Below are positions 1 to 10,609 of a DNA stretch of 64,000 bases, one piece after another; the stretch's first letter is position 1; each line of letters opens with the position of its first letter. The notes below the pieces were generated by a model. That model was not told where the DNA came from. It did no database searches and saw only the letters and a program-made list of their open reading frames with translations. Made by a program: the position numbers and the translations under genes. The DNA comes from Parasphingopyxis marina (lineage in GTDB: Bacteria; Pseudomonadota; Alphaproteobacteria; Sphingomonadales; Sphingomonadaceae), in assembly GCF_014237875.1 (NCBI RefSeq), contig NZ_JACJVJ010000002.1:186001-250000 (forward strand), read 5' to 3'.

Positions 1-2
1 AA

Positions 3-1079
3 AGCACCTATTGGCCCGACCTGTGTCTGATCCAGATCGCGGACGGCAAGGAGGCCGCTGCCGTGGATCCCAAAGCGCAGGGACTCGACCTTTCCTCGCT
101 GCTCGAACTGCTCGTGGATAATGAGGATGTGCTCAAGGTGTTTCACGCCGGCGGCCAGGATGTCGAGATCGTCTACAACCTGACGGGCCGGACGCCCCAT
201 CCCATCTTCGACACGCAAATCGCAGCCATGGCGCTGGGGCTGGGCGAGCAGATCGGCTATTCGAACCTCGTCGATGCGTTGCTGGGCCGGCAACTCGACA
301 AGGGCGCGCGTTTTACCGACTGGGGCCGTCGCCCGCTCGACAAGCGACAACTCGACTATGCTGTCGCCGACGTTACCCATCTTGCGGAGCTGTTTCCCAA
401 CATGCTGGACGAACTCCGCAAAACCGGGCGGGGCGCCTGGATCGATGCCGAAATGGATAAGCTCGCCGATCCCTCCAATTACGAGAACGCGCCCGACGAA
501 GCGTGGAAGCGCGTCCGCATCCAGAGCCGCAAGCCCGATGTCCTGGGACGGCTGAAGGCGCTGGCGGCCTGGCGCGAACGCGAGGCGCAGGACAAGAACC
601 TTCCGCGTGGAAGGCTGCTTCGGGACGAAACGCTGGCCGATCTCGCCGCACACCCGCCCAGGCAGCAACAGGCGCTGGGCAAGGTTCGCGGTCTGCCTTC
701 AAGCTGGGCCGGCAACGATATCGGCGGGCGACTGATGAACGTCATGACCAAGGCCGAAGCTTTGCCGGAAAACGAGTTGCCGTCGCGCAAGGACCGCAAG
801 CCGGGTCTTGGCAAGGAAGGCGCGCTCGTCGCCGACCTTCTCAAATTGCTGCTCAAGATACGGGCGCGGGAGATCGGGGTTGCGCCGCGGCTTGTCGCGC
901 GTGCCGACGAGTTGGAGCATCTCGCCGCGGGCCGCCGCGACGATTTGGGAATCCTCACGGGATGGCGCTATGAAGAATTCGGCCGTGACGCGGTCGATCT
1001 TGTGGAAGGGCGGCTGGCGTTCGCGGTCCGTGACGGCAAGCTCAAGATGACGCACGCGGAGGACAAAGAGGATGAATAG
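3..1079 (+). CDS. rnd: Ribonuclease D, 5'-truncated by the window edge
   Basis: Frame is open from base 3 (STYWPDLCLIQIADGKEAAAVDPK...). Exonuclease motifs (VFHAGGQDVEIVYNLTG, FDTQIAAMALG, DYAVADVTHL) and an HRDC-like C-terminus. Confidence 0.93.
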   Translation, partial: STYWPDLCLIQIADGKEAAAVDPKAQGLDLSSLLELLVDNEDVLKVFHAGGQDVEIVYNLTGRTPHPIFDTQIAAMALGLGEQIGYSNLVDALLGRQLDKGARFTDWGRRPLDKRQLDYAVADVTHLAELFPNMLDELRKTGRGAWIDAEMDKLADPSNYENAPDEAWKRVRIQSRKPDVLGRLKALAAWREREAQDKNLPRGRLLRDETLADLAAHPPRQQQALGKVRGLPSSWAGNDIGGRLMNVMTKAEALPENELPSRKDRKPGLGKEGALVADLLKLLLKIRAREIGVAPRLVARADELEHLAAGRRDDLGILTGWRYEEFGRDAVDLVEGRLAFAVRDGKLKMTHAEDKEDE

Positions 1080-1416
1080 GTTTTTTTTCGCGATTGCCGC
1101 CACCGCTGTGCTGGCTGCTGGATGCGCCCCCGGCCTGGACGGTCATGACGATAGCTGGATGCCGCCGGCCGCCGACGGTTCGACTGGCGCGCCGATCCCC
1201 GTCGCCGGCGAGGGCCCCTGCGATGCTGAAGCGGCGCAGGGATATGTCGGCCAGCCGATATCAGAAGCGCTGGGCGTCGAGGCAATGCGGTATACGGGTG
1301 CGCGCGAACTGCGCTGGATTGCGCCCGACAGCTCGGTGACGATGGATTACCGGCCCACCCGGCTCAATATCGAATATGACGAAGCCCGCAACGTAACCGC
1401 CATTCGCTGCGGCTAG
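1072..1416 (+). CDS. Small secreted lipoprotein, I78-family peptidase inhibitor-like
   Basis: Signal/lipobox (AVLAAGCAPG), then CDAEAAQGYVGQPISEAL...RWIAPDSSVTMDYRPTRLNIEYDEARNVTAIRCG, the I78 pattern. Confidence 0.8.
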   Translation: MNRFFFAIAATAVLAAGCAPGLDGHDDSWMPPAADGSTGAPIPVAGEGPCDAEAAQGYVGQPISEALGVEAMRYTGARELRWIAPDSSVTMDYRPTRLNIEYDEARNVTAIRCG

Positions 1417-2921
1417 CGCAGTCGCATCTCGGGCTCTTTGCCAAAGGCGTCTGCAAGCTGGCGGTGGCGCTTGGCAACCGGCTCACCGTAAAGCTCGGCA
1501 TCGCTATTATCGACATACAGGACGAGGCGATCGCCTTCGATCGCGATTTCGCTGAGCTCAAGCGGTCCGGCGACGCCGCCCGACAGCCGCTGACCGAGCC
1601 GCATAGCCAAGCCCCAGCGCGCGGACTGATCCAGTTCGTCCTGACTGCATAGGCTGACGAACTCGTCCACGCCGCCGGTGCCGCCGCCGAAATTGGTGAA
1701 CAAGGCCTGGGCCATCTTGCCGCGCCCGTTGCTCTCGATCCCCACCCAGTTGCCGTGCAGCGCCATCTCCAGCCCGCGTTCGGCGCGAAACTCGGGATGC
1801 GCGCGCCAACCGGTATCCGCGAGCAGGCAGGCGGCGAGCCGGAGGCGCTTGTCGGTATCGGACTCGGCTTGAAACAGTGGCGCGATCCAGCGGTTGAGAA
1901 GGTCTCCATGTTCGGGGAAGCGGCCCTGCCGCTCTCCTTCGTCGCGGGTCGCTGCGATCAGTGGATCGATGGCGCGGGTTTCATCGTCGAGACGCTCGTA
2001 GAGTAACCCCTCGCGCAGCCCATAGGCCGAGACGATGAGTTCCCCGAGGCCAATCTGCTTGACCAGTTGGGACAATATCGCCGCACCATCTGGAAGATTG
2101 GGGATACGCTGGGCCGCGAGCGAGGGAACTCCGTTGAGTTTGGACGTGTCGATATGGGCAAGCAATCGCACCAGGCGCGCCGGACGATCGGGTTGCATCG
2201 TATAATGATGGACGATCGGCAGCGGAAATTTCGTTCGGTGCATATCCACACGGGCAAGCGCGCGCCACGATCCGCCGACAAGGTAGAAAGGCTGGCCGGC
2301 GCATTGATGCACCCAATCCGCCGATTTCAGCGCCTTGGCCACCGCCCGCTTGAGCGCGCCTTTTTTCTTCTTCTCGCGCAGTTCGGCGACCCGCAAAACG
2401 CCGAGGGGAAAAGATACGCGCTCCCTGACTTCGCCGTCGGAAATTCGCGCCAGTTCGAGGCTGCCCCCACCCAGGTCGCCGACCAGCCCTTCGGCATCAG
2501 GGATTGCCGACAACACCCCGAGCGCGGCAAGTTTTGCTTCATCCTCGCCGGAGAGCAACCGTACCGGCAGCCCGATGGCTTCGAGCTGGGCGATAAAGGC
2601 CGGACCATTCGGGGCATCGCGCACTGCCGCCGTAGCCACCGTGCGCAGATCGGTGACGTTCATTTCGCTCGCAAGCAGACGGAAGCGCCGCAATGTTTCC
2701 ATTGCCGCCGCGATCGCCTTGTCGCAGAGGCCGCCGTCCTCGCGCCGCTCCGCGCCAAGGCCGACCATCACCTTTTCGTTGAACAGGAATGCGGGGAGCC
2801 GGCCATGGCCGTCAAAAACGACGAGCCGGATGGAATTCGAACCGATATCGATGACGGCGGTGCGCCCCTCCCCCTCGGCAGGGTCGTTTTCCTCAGGACG
2901 GAAAAGCGAAATCACAGCCAT
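1413..2921 (-). CDS. ppx: Ppx/GppA family exopolyphosphatase
   Basis: AVIDIGSNSIRLVVFDG and GLVGDLGGGSLELARI motifs; adjacent to ppk. Confidence 0.9.
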   Translation of the reverse strand: MAVISLFRPEENDPAEGEGRTAVIDIGSNSIRLVVFDGHGRLPAFLFNEKVMVGLGAERREDGGLCDKAIAAAMETLRRFRLLASEMNVTDLRTVATAAVRDAPNGPAFIAQLEAIGLPVRLLSGEDEAKLAALGVLSAIPDAEGLVGDLGGGSLELARISDGEVRERVSFPLGVLRVAELREKKKKGALKRAVAKALKSADWVHQCAGQPFYLVGGSWRALARVDMHRTKFPLPIVHHYTMQPDRPARLVRLLAHIDTSKLNGVPSLAAQRIPNLPDGAAILSQLVKQIGLGELIVSAYGLREGLLYERLDDETRAIDPLIAATRDEGERQGRFPEHGDLLNRWIAPLFQAESDTDKRLRLAACLLADTGWRAHPEFRAERGLEMALHGNWVGIESNGRGKMAQALFTNFGGGTGGVDEFVSLCSQDELDQSARWGLAMRLGQRLSGGVAGPLELSEIAIEGDRLVLYVDNSDAELYGEPVAKRHRQLADAFGKEPEMRLR

Positions 2922-2964
2922 TGACGCGAGACCCTAAACGGTTGGGAGACGGCCGGATACCGCC

Positions 2965-5139
2965 TTATCCACGCCTTTTGACGCTGAGTTTCTTGGGCAT
3001 CGAGCCCTGTTCCTGCAACGCTGCGCCCCGGCCTGACAGCGACGGGTTGGTCATGAAATAGCGATGCAGGTTGAATGGCCGGGCGTGTCCGGGCTGGATC
3101 CGCGCATAGCGGCCGTCCGGGCCCAGCTGCCAGCTCTGTTCGTTGTCGATCAGATTGGCGACCATCACCTGGTCGAGAATCTGGGCATGCACGGTCGGGT
3201 TCTGGATCGGCATCATATATTCGACGCGTCGATCGAAATTTCGCGGCATCCAGTCGGCCGAGCTGATGTAAATCTTCGCCTTGCGATTGGGCAGCGCAGC
3301 GCCGTTCCCGAAACAGGCGATGCGGCTATGTTCGAGGAACCGTCCGACGACCGAACGAACCCGGATATTTTCCGACATGCCGGAAACGCCGGGCTTCAGG
3401 CAGCAAATGCCGCGAATGATCAACTCGATCTGCACACCCTCGTTCGATGCCTCATAAAGCTTTTCAATGATCGCCGGATCCACCAGCGAATTCATCTTCG
3501 CCCACACTGCGCCATCCTTGCCGGCGCGGACATTCGCGATCTCCGCATCGATCAGGCCCATCAGGTCGTTGCGCATGTCGCGCGGCGACATCGAAATCAA
3601 CTCCAGATTTTCCGGCTGAACATAGCCGGTGATATAGTTGAATAGCTGCGCCGCATCCCTTCCGGCACGCGGATCGGCGGTGAAGAAGCTGAGATCGGTA
3701 TATATCTTGGCGGTGACCGGGTGATAGTTGCCGGTTCCGAAATGGCAGTAGGTCTTGTGCCCGCCGTCTTCCTTGCGGACGACCATCGTAACCTTGGCGT
3801 GGGTTTTCCATTCGATGAAACCATAGACGACCTGCACGCCCGCGCGTTCCAGTGCGTTCGCCCAGAGCAGGTTTTGTTCCTCGTCGAACCGCGCCTTCAA
3901 TTCGACGACCGCAGTAACCGATTTTCCCGCCTCGGCCGCATCGATCAACGCGCGAATGACGGCGGATTGCTTGCCGGCGCGGTACAGGGTCTGCTTGATC
4001 GCCACGACATCGGGATCGTCGGCCGCCTGTTTCAACAGCGCGACGACGACGTCGAACGTCTCATAGGGATGGTGGACGACAATATCCTTGGTCTTGATCG
4101 CCGCGAAACAGTCTCCGCCATGTTCGCGGATGCGCTCGGGAAAGCGCGGACTGAAGGGCGGGAATTTAAGATCCGGCCGATCTTCCTCAACCAATTGTTC
4201 CAGATCCGATACGCCCAGAAAACCACTGGATTCGGCAACAATCGCATCGGATCCGCCCATCTCCTTGCGGATCAGCTGTTCGATATCTCCGGGAATGTCG
4301 GCCTCGAGCTTCAGCCGGATCACCCTGCCCCGCCGCCGCCGCTTGATCGCGCTGCGGAAATAGCGAACGAGATCCTCGGCTTCTTCCTCCACCTCGATGT
4401 CACTATCGCGGATGATCCGAAATGCGCCCTGCCCCAGCACGTCATAACCAGGGAAAAGAATATGCGTGAAGCGCCGGATGACCGTCTCGATTGCCGCGTA
4501 ACGCGCGGTTTCGCCGGGAATTCGGACGAAGCGGGGCAAGGTCGTCGGCACCATCAAGAGTTCGCGGATCGGCGCGCCATCGCTCTTGCGCTTCAGATCG
4601 AAAACGAGACTGAAGCCCTTGTTCGGAATGAAGGGAAACGGATGGGCCGGATCGAGCGCCTGTGGCGTCAGAACGGGGAAAATATGTTCGTGGAAATGCG
4701 CGGCGAGCCATTTTTCGGCATCGCCCGTAATCTCGGTATCGGACAGCACGAATATTTCGGCCTCAGCCATCAGCCCGCGCAATTCTTCCCAAACGCGCTG
4801 CTGCTCGTCCATCAGCGCATTGGCGCGCTCCGAAACCGCGACAAGTTGCTGGGTGGGCGTCATCCCGTCGGTCGAACGCAGTTCCACGCCTTGCAGTTGC
4901 TGGCCCTTGAGACCGGCGACCCGGACCATGAAGAATTCATCGAGATTGTTGCCCGATATCGACAGGAAGCGCAGCCGTTCCAGCAGCGGATGAGCGTCGT
5001 TTCCAGCCTCTTCCAGCACGCGTTCGTTAAAGCCGAGCCAGCTTAGCTCGCGGTTGAAATAGCGATGCTCGGTACCCGGCTCCGCTTCCGTCTCACGCGA
5101 AAAATCTTCGGTGATATGTTCAGGATTATACTCGTCCAT
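2965..5139 (-). CDS. ppk1: Polyphosphate kinase 1
   Basis: RYFNRELSWLGFNERVLEEA, FVRIPG, HHPYETFDVVV, KIYISSADWMPRNFDRRVE. Likely start is MDEYNPEH at 5139, so the upstream part of the ORF is not coding in this frame. Confidence 0.93.
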   Translation of the reverse strand: MDEYNPEHITEDFSRETEAEPGTEHRYFNRELSWLGFNERVLEEAGNDAHPLLERLRFLSISGNNLDEFFMVRVAGLKGQQLQGVELRSTDGMTPTQQLVAVSERANALMDEQQRVWEELRGLMAEAEIFVLSDTEITGDAEKWLAAHFHEHIFPVLTPQALDPAHPFPFIPNKGFSLVFDLKRKSDGAPIRELLMVPTTLPRFVRIPGETARYAAIETVIRRFTHILFPGYDVLGQGAFRIIRDSDIEVEEEAEDLVRYFRSAIKRRRRGRVIRLKLEADIPGDIEQLIRKEMGGSDAIVAESSGFLGVSDLEQLVEEDRPDLKFPPFSPRFPERIREHGGDCFAAIKTKDIVVHHPYETFDVVVALLKQAADDPDVVAIKQTLYRAGKQSAVIRALIDAAEAGKSVTAVVELKARFDEEQNLLWANALERAGVQVVYGFIEWKTHAKVTMVVRKEDGGHKTYCHFGTGNYHPVTAKIYTDLSFFTADPRAGRDAAQLFNYITGYVQPENLELISMSPRDMRNDLMGLIDAEIANVRAGKDGAVWAKMNSLVDPAIIEKLYEASNEGVQIELIIRGICCLKPGVSGMSENIRVRSVVGRFLEHSRIACFGNGAALPNRKAKIYISSADWMPRNFDRRVEYMMPIQNPTVHAQILDQVMVANLIDNEQSWQLGPDGRYARIQPGHARPFNLHRYFMTNPSLSGRGAALQEQGSMPKKLSVKRRG

Positions 5140-5162
5140 AGCCGCTTTTAGCGTATGGATGA

Positions 5163-5768
5163 TTACACGTCGATGAAACCGAGCGCATTCATCGCATCGC
5201 GAACAAGGCCCAGCGAAATCCGGCTTTGCCTTTCGAAAGCCATCCGGTCGATGGTTTCGATCAGCTGGTGGAGCGCGTAATGGCTGCGTTCCATCCGTTT
5301 CAGCAGATAGTCGATTGCATTTTGCGGTACCGCCAGCCCTTCGGCACCGAAATGCCGGTGAAGTCTTTGCTCGATCAGCGCGTCGCCGGGCTCCTCGATC
5401 TGGATCTTGGGGGTCGCCGCGATCCGCGTACGCAGGTCGGGAAGCGCGATTTTCCATCGCGGAGGCGGTTCGTCGGCAATGATGAGCAGCGGTATCTTGC
5501 TGCTCTGCGCTGCATTCCAGGCATGGAACAGCGATTCTTCGTCTGACAGATCGGCATCGTCGATAACTGTCCCGCCGGTCCTGCCGGCAAACAGCCGGCC
5601 GAGCGAGGAGCGCCCCGATTTGCGGGGGCCGGTCAGCAGCGCCGCCGGAACCGGCCAATGTTGCCAATGGCCGAGATGTCGCAGGGCTTCGCTGTTGCTT
5701 GCGTCGACGATGAACGCGTTGTCGCCGCCGTCTTCGGGCAGGGCAAGCGGCAGTGCGAACTGGCTCAT
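5163..5768 (-). CDS. DnaA-related (Hda/HdaA-like) replication regulator
   Basis: About 201 aa: QFALPLALPEDGGDNAFIVDASNSEAL...LLTGPRKSGRSSLGRLFA..., then a DnaA-type lid domain. No DnaA DNA-binding domain. Confidence 0.8.
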   Translation of the reverse strand: MSQFALPLALPEDGGDNAFIVDASNSEALRHLGHWQHWPVPAALLTGPRKSGRSSLGRLFAGRTGGTVIDDADLSDEESLFHAWNAAQSSKIPLLIIADEPPPRWKIALPDLRTRIAATPKIQIEEPGDALIEQRLHRHFGAEGLAVPQNAIDYLLKRMERSHYALHQLIETIDRMAFERQSRISLGLVRDAMNALGFIDV

Positions 5769-7066
5769 TCGCTTTCCGGCGGCGCGGCCCTGCTGATCCT
5801 CAAGGTGCCGGCACCGCGTTGAACGGTGAAGCCACGCGCAGCGAGCGCCGAAGCCAGCGTATCGAGATCGCCGATATAATTGACCTCCATCAGCGAAACG
5901 CCGCCGACGGCGAGGCTGGAGGTGCTGGCGCCGCGCACCCCCGGCGTGCCCCGTACAGCCGCTTCGCTGGACCGGACCGCGTTCGCATCGGGCGTTACGA
6001 CCTGAATCGTGTATCGGCCGGTAGACGTCGCCTGTTCGGTGTTCACGGCCTCCACAGTGGTCCGCGGTGCCTGGGCCACGCTTTCATCGAGCTGGTCGAG
6101 CGCCTCTTCCAGCGCATCCTCGTCGATACCGAATTCGAAATTCAGCGAAGGATCGGGCCGGAGACGGCCATCTTCAAGCGCCGCAGCATAGGCGGCGTCG
6201 ATCCGGCTCACGCCCGCGTCGAGAAGCTGGTCGAGACTGTCGCTGCTCCGCACACGGAGCGAGAATTGCGTGATCAGCGTGCGGTCCGGACCGTGATAGG
6301 CGACGAAACGGCCGACGACCGGCCCGCCCGGATAGGAATATTGAAGATGGACGACCGGCACGACGACGTCGGCGGCGCCATAGGAATCGAGCAGGAATCG
6401 CCACCAGCCACGACCTGGTCGGCCCGTCTGGCCGACGGTCAGTAGCATCGGCGTCGCACCGGATGCGCTCGCGCGGACATAATCGATCGGGCTTTCGCCG
6501 GTGCGGAACCGCACCCAGGCATTCTGCCATGGCGTCCGTTCCTCGAAACCTTGCGGGGTCGATCCGATCCATTGGACCGGTACGACCAGCATCGGTGGCG
6601 ATCGGCGGATAACGCCCGACACACCGAGATACCGGCTCGCACGGGCGCGATCGAACATCACGCCGAGCCGCGCGACATAACGGGTCGGTCCGATCTGCTC
6701 TTCCTCGACGATGATGCCGGTGACGATGGCGCTCAGCGATTCATCGCTGAGATTGGGGGCCGAATTGCTGTGGCCGCCCGTGATCCGGTTCCACAGCATC
6801 CGCCAGCCAACCCGCTCTGCGCGCGTCCAGGCGATACGGCGGGCATCCTCGGCATTCTCGCCCGAAGCATCGACCGTTATTCCCGTGACCTCATAATTGG
6901 CGGAGACATCGAACCCGAAATCACGCGGGTTTTGCGGGTCCTCCTGCTGCGCATACAGGATCCCGGTTGCCCCCAATGCCAGCGCAGCCAGTGCGCCGAG
7001 CGCCTTCAGATTCTTTTTTACTAACTGCATTGGGGGCCTTTTGACGACTTGCCCGTGGAAATCCAA
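5765..7066 (-). CDS. Secreted protein of unknown function (DUF2066-like region)
   Basis: N-terminal signal sequence ([24 protein letters not shown]). Stop overlaps the hda start. Start may be 7030 (MQLVKKNLK). Confidence 0.6.
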   Translation of the reverse strand: MDFHGQVVKRPPMQLVKKNLKALGALAALALGATGILYAQQEDPQNPRDFGFDVSANYEVTGITVDASGENAEDARRIAWTRAERVGWRMLWNRITGGHSNSAPNLSDESLSAIVTGIIVEEEQIGPTRYVARLGVMFDRARASRYLGVSGVIRRSPPMLVVPVQWIGSTPQGFEERTPWQNAWVRFRTGESPIDYVRASASGATPMLLTVGQTGRPGRGWWRFLLDSYGAADVVVPVVHLQYSYPGGPVVGRFVAYHGPDRTLITQFSLRVRSSDSLDQLLDAGVSRIDAAYAAALEDGRLRPDPSLNFEFGIDEDALEEALDQLDESVAQAPRTTVEAVNTEQATSTGRYTIQVVTPDANAVRSSEAAVRGTPGVRGASTSSLAVGGVSLMEVNYIGDLDTLASALAARGFTVQRGAGTLRISRAAPPESE

Positions 7067-7071
7067 GAGCG

Positions 7072-8199
7072 ATGTGGCTAGTCGCTATAAACATGAACGC
7101 CAAGCACAATTCTCCCGAATCCTACAGCTACGAAAAGGCCGGGGTTTCCATCGCGGCCGGCAACGCCCTGGTGAAGGCCATAGCGCCGCTCGCACGAGCT
7201 ACCGCGCGCCCCGGGGCCGATGCCGATCTCGGCGGATTCGGCGGCTTTTTCGATCTCAAGGCGGCAGGCTATTCGGACCCGTTGCTCGTTGCCGCCAATG
7301 ACGGGGTCGGCACCAAGGTAAAACTTGCCATCGATTACGACCGACATGACCGGATTGGCATCGATCTCGTCGCGATGTGCGTCAACGATCTGATCGTCCA
7401 GGGTGCCGAACCGCTATTTTTCCTCGATTATTTCGCGACAGGAAAGCTTGACGGGGGCGTTGCCGAGCGCGTCGTCGCGGGAATCGCCGAAGGCTGCAAG
7501 ATCGCAGGCTGTGCGCTGATCGGCGGTGAAACGGCGGAAATGCCGGGCATGTACGCCGACGGCGATTATGATCTCGCCGGATTCTGCGTCGGCGCCGTCG
7601 AGCGCGGCGAGGCGTTGACCGGAGACGGAGTGGCCGCTGGCGATGTCATCCTCGGCCTCGCCTCTTCCGGCGTACACTCCAACGGCTATTCGCTCGTCCG
7701 CAAGCTGGCGGCCGACAAGGGTTGGAAGCTGGACCGTCCCGCCCCTTTCGATCAGGATCGGCTGCTCGTCGATGCGCTGATCGAACCGACAAAGATTTAC
7801 GTTAAATCGCTGTTGCCGCTGGTCAGGGGTGGCAAGATCAAGGCGATGGCGCATATCACCGGCGGCGGCCTGTTGGAAAATATCCCGCGCGTGCTCGGCG
7901 ACGGGCTTCATGCCCATGTCGAGGCGGGAAACTGGCCGCAGCCGCGGCTGATGGCGTTCCTGCAGGCGCAGGGGAATATCGAACCGGCTGAAATGGCGCG
8001 GACTTTCAATTGCGGAATCGGCATGGCGATCCTTGTTGCTCAGGACGTTGCTGAAGAAGTCGAAGCAGCGCTCGCCGAAGCCGGCGAGACCGTCCACCGT
8101 ATCGGCCGGATCGAAGCCAGCGAAAAGGGCTGCACCGTTTCGGGTTCGGCGGACGACTGGTCGGCGATGGTCGCCTGGAGCGCCACCCATAATGGCTGA
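7072..8199 (+). CDS. purM: Phosphoribosylformylglycinamidine cyclo-ligase
   Basis: [66 protein letters not shown]. Confidence 0.96.
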   Translation: MWLVAINMNAKHNSPESYSYEKAGVSIAAGNALVKAIAPLARATARPGADADLGGFGGFFDLKAAGYSDPLLVAANDGVGTKVKLAIDYDRHDRIGIDLVAMCVNDLIVQGAEPLFFLDYFATGKLDGGVAERVVAGIAEGCKIAGCALIGGETAEMPGMYADGDYDLAGFCVGAVERGEALTGDGVAAGDVILGLASSGVHSNGYSLVRKLAADKGWKLDRPAPFDQDRLLVDALIEPTKIYVKSLLPLVRGGKIKAMAHITGGGLLENIPRVLGDGLHAHVEAGNWPQPRLMAFLQAQGNIEPAEMARTFNCGIGMAILVAQDVAEEVEAALAEAGETVHRIGRIEASEKGCTVSGSADDWSAMVAWSATHNG

Positions 8200-9157
8200 C
8201 CGCGCGCGCGTCGCCGTGCTGATCTCCGGCCGGGGATCGAATATGGCGGCGCTGCTCTATGCGGCGAAAAGCGGAAATTGTCCCTATGAGATCGCCCTCG
8301 TCGCGGCCAATGATCCGGACGCGGCCGGACTGATATTGGCGAAAGCCGAAGGCGTTCCGGTTTTCGCGCAGAGCCACAAGGGCATGAAGCGCGGCGAATT
8401 CGACGTGATCCTGGACCGCGAAATTCGCAACGCCGGCGCCGACTATGTCGCGCTTGCCGGCTACATGCGGCTGCTCTCGCCAGAATTCGTTGGCAAGTGG
8501 AAGGATCGTATCCTCAACATCCATCCCTCGCTGCTGCCCAGATATAAGGGGCTCGACACGCATGAGCGTGCTATCAAGGCGGGCGATACGGTATCGGGGT
8601 GCACGGTCCATCTGGTGACGGCGGAACTCGACGACGGGCCCGTTCTCGGCCAGACCGAAGTCGCGATCCTGCCCGGCGACACGTCCGATACCTTGGCCGC
8701 GCGCATCCTGTTCGCCGAGCACCAACTCTATTCGCGCGTGCTCTCCGATTATGTTTCGCGCGAACTCGATCCCGACTGGCTCGTCGAAAAGGTAGGCGAG
8801 CTGGCGCTGGCGTTGCCCGAGACGCATTTCCGCGAATCGCATGGCGCACCGGGCTGGCGGGTCGGCAGCGAAAGCACCGGCAAGTTTTTTGCCTATGTCT
8901 CGGTCCGGCATCATGGCGAGGATGCGATCGCCCTGCTCGCCAAGACGAGCGGCCCTGACGAGATGGCCGCGCTGATCGAGGCCGAGCCGGAGCTATACTA
9001 TCGCCCCGCTTACTACGGCGCCTCGGGCTGGATCGCGGTCCGCCTCGATACCGGGAACACCGATTGGAACCATATCGAAGCATGGCTGCGGAAAAGCTGG
9101 AGCATGGTCGCGCCGAAAAAGCTTACGCGGTTGTTTGATGCCGCCGCCGAATTCTGA
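8192..9157 (+). CDS. purN: Phosphoribosylglycinamide formyltransferase fused to a C-terminal MmcQ/YjbR-like domain
   Basis: PurN motifs ([52 protein letters not shown]), then [18 protein letters not shown]...[42 protein letters not shown] in one frame. ATG at 8192 overlaps the purM stop. Confidence 0.92.
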   Translation: MADRARVAVLISGRGSNMAALLYAAKSGNCPYEIALVAANDPDAAGLILAKAEGVPVFAQSHKGMKRGEFDVILDREIRNAGADYVALAGYMRLLSPEFVGKWKDRILNIHPSLLPRYKGLDTHERAIKAGDTVSGCTVHLVTAELDDGPVLGQTEVAILPGDTSDTLAARILFAEHQLYSRVLSDYVSRELDPDWLVEKVGELALALPETHFRESHGAPGWRVGSESTGKFFAYVSVRHHGEDAIALLAKTSGPDEMAALIEAEPELYYRPAYYGASGWIAVRLDTGNTDWNHIEAWLRKSWSMVAPKKLTRLFDAAAEF

Positions 9158-9617
9158 ACTGCCCGCGCTGACGATTGAACGGGCTGACCCCCGCAGCCCG
9201 GATGCGGTGGTCCTGCTCGACCGCCTTTCGAACGCCTTGGCGGCAATGACCGGCTCGAGCGGCCGAGGGTCTTTCGACATCACTGATATCGACGGGGAAC
9301 GTGCGGCGTTCCTGCTCGCATATGACGAAGAAGGGCGCGCCGTCGGCTGCGGCAGCTATCGGCCCTTTTCGCCGGACGAAGCGGAAATCAAACGCATGCT
9401 CGCTTTGCCCGGCACCCGCGGTGTCGGCGGTGCGCTGCTGGTTACGCTCGAACGGATGGCGTGCGCCGACGGCTATGCGACGGCACTGGTCGAGACGCGC
9501 AAAGTCAACCAACGAGCCGTTGGGTTTTACGAACGCCACGGATACCGGCGGATACCGAATTACGGGAAGTATCGCGGGCGGCCGGAAGCCGTCTGTTTCT
9601 CCAAATCGCTAGGTTGA
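9135..9617 (+). CDS. GNAT family N-acetyltransferase
   Basis: IKRMLALPGTRGVGGALLVTLERMACADGYATALVETRKVNQRAVGFYERHGYRRIPNYGKY. Confidence 0.85.
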   Translation: MMPPPNSELPALTIERADPRSPDAVVLLDRLSNALAAMTGSSGRGSFDITDIDGERAAFLLAYDEEGRAVGCGSYRPFSPDEAEIKRMLALPGTRGVGGALLVTLERMACADGYATALVETRKVNQRAVGFYERHGYRRIPNYGKYRGRPEAVCFSKSLG

Positions 9618-9627
9618 ATGTTCTGCG

Positions 9628-9643
9628 CGTGATCTGAGTCACA
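9628..9643 (+). promoter_or_regulatory. CRP-like palindrome upstream of a secreted-protein gene
   Basis: CGTGA-TCTGAG-TCACA, one mismatch from TGTGA-N6-TCACA, 33 nt upstream of the 9677 ATG. Confidence 0.4.
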
Positions 9644-9676
9644 TCGCGTCACCTGGTCCGCGGGCATATTCCGGTC

Positions 9677-10102
9677 ATGAAAAATCGCACTTCCAGGATC
9701 GGCCGTATAGCCGCGATCGCCGCCATGATGGGCCTGCTCGTTTCGGGCGCCGCGCACATTTCGGCCCAAGCCAGTCGCGCCGCGGTCGATCTCTCATCGG
9801 ATACCGGGCGTTTCGAACTCGCCGATCACATCGAAGAGCTCGTCCGCGACCGACGGGACCTCGAAATTGAACCTGCCGGCTATGCGCGCCGCTACGGCCA
9901 GACCGGTCCGGGTGCGAGCGAGCCCGACACCGATCTTGTCTATGGTGTTTATGAGAATATGGGACCAAATATCGGCGCCGTCACATGGACTGACGAAGCG
10001 TTGGTGCCGAGCATCGACGATGGCGGCTGCGCGGCGGTCGAACTGACCTACAGCATCAATCGCGACGAGATCGTGTCGATCCGCTGCAACGGTGTTGCCT
10101 AA
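9677..10102 (+). CDS. Hypothetical secreted protein
   Basis: Signal peptide ([23 protein letters not shown]); C-terminal Cys pair in [24 protein letters not shown]. Confidence 0.65.
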   Translation: MKNRTSRIGRIAAIAAMMGLLVSGAAHISAQASRAAVDLSSDTGRFELADHIEELVRDRRDLEIEPAGYARRYGQTGPGASEPDTDLVYGVYENMGPNIGAVTWTDEALVPSIDDGGCAAVELTYSINRDEIVSIRCNGVA

Positions 10103-10521
10103 CCGACGATTTCGCCTTCGTCGAAGAAGAAGGCGATCTCGATAGCCGCATTTTCGTCGCTATCCGATCCGTGAACGCTGTTCGCCTCGATCGATTCTGC
10201 GAAGGTCTTACGGATCGTACCCTCCTCGGCGTCGGCAGGGTTGGTCGCGCCCATGATCTTCCGGTTGCGAACCACGGCATCCTCGCCTTCGAGCACCTGC
10301 ACGACGACCGGGCCAGACATCATGAAATCGACGAGTTCGCCAAAAAACGGACGTTCCTTGTGCACCGCGTAAAAGCCTTCGGCCTGTTCGCGCGTCATGT
10401 GGATGCGCTTGGAGGCAATGACGCGCAGCCCGGCTTCTTCGAGCATCTTGGTGACCGCACCCGTCAGGTTCCGGCGGGTGGCATCGGGCTTGATGATCGA
10501 GAAGGTGCGTGACACGGCCAT
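10099..10521 (-). CDS. ndk: Nucleoside diphosphate kinase
   Basis: [55 protein letters not shown]. Confidence 0.97.
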   Translation of the reverse strand: MAVSRTFSIIKPDATRRNLTGAVTKMLEEAGLRVIASKRIHMTREQAEGFYAVHKERPFFGELVDFMMSGPVVVQVLEGEDAVVRNRKIMGATNPADAEEGTIRKTFAESIEANSVHGSDSDENAAIEIAFFFDEGEIVG

Positions 10522-10609
10522 GGCGGCGGAACTCCGAATATTTCTGTTGTTGGAAAGTCGCGCGTGCCCCTAGGCAATGTTGCGCGGCAAGGCAAGTGTT
10601 TCGGCGGTT

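Noticed and set aside
5140-5667. N-terminal extension of ppk in the ORF track
   Set aside because: It overlaps the Hda-like gene, and Ppk homology begins after MDEYNPEH at 5139.
8033-8191. N-terminal extension of purN in the ORF track
   Set aside because: PurN homology starts at [17 protein letters not shown] (8192); the extension overlaps the purM coding sequence out of frame.
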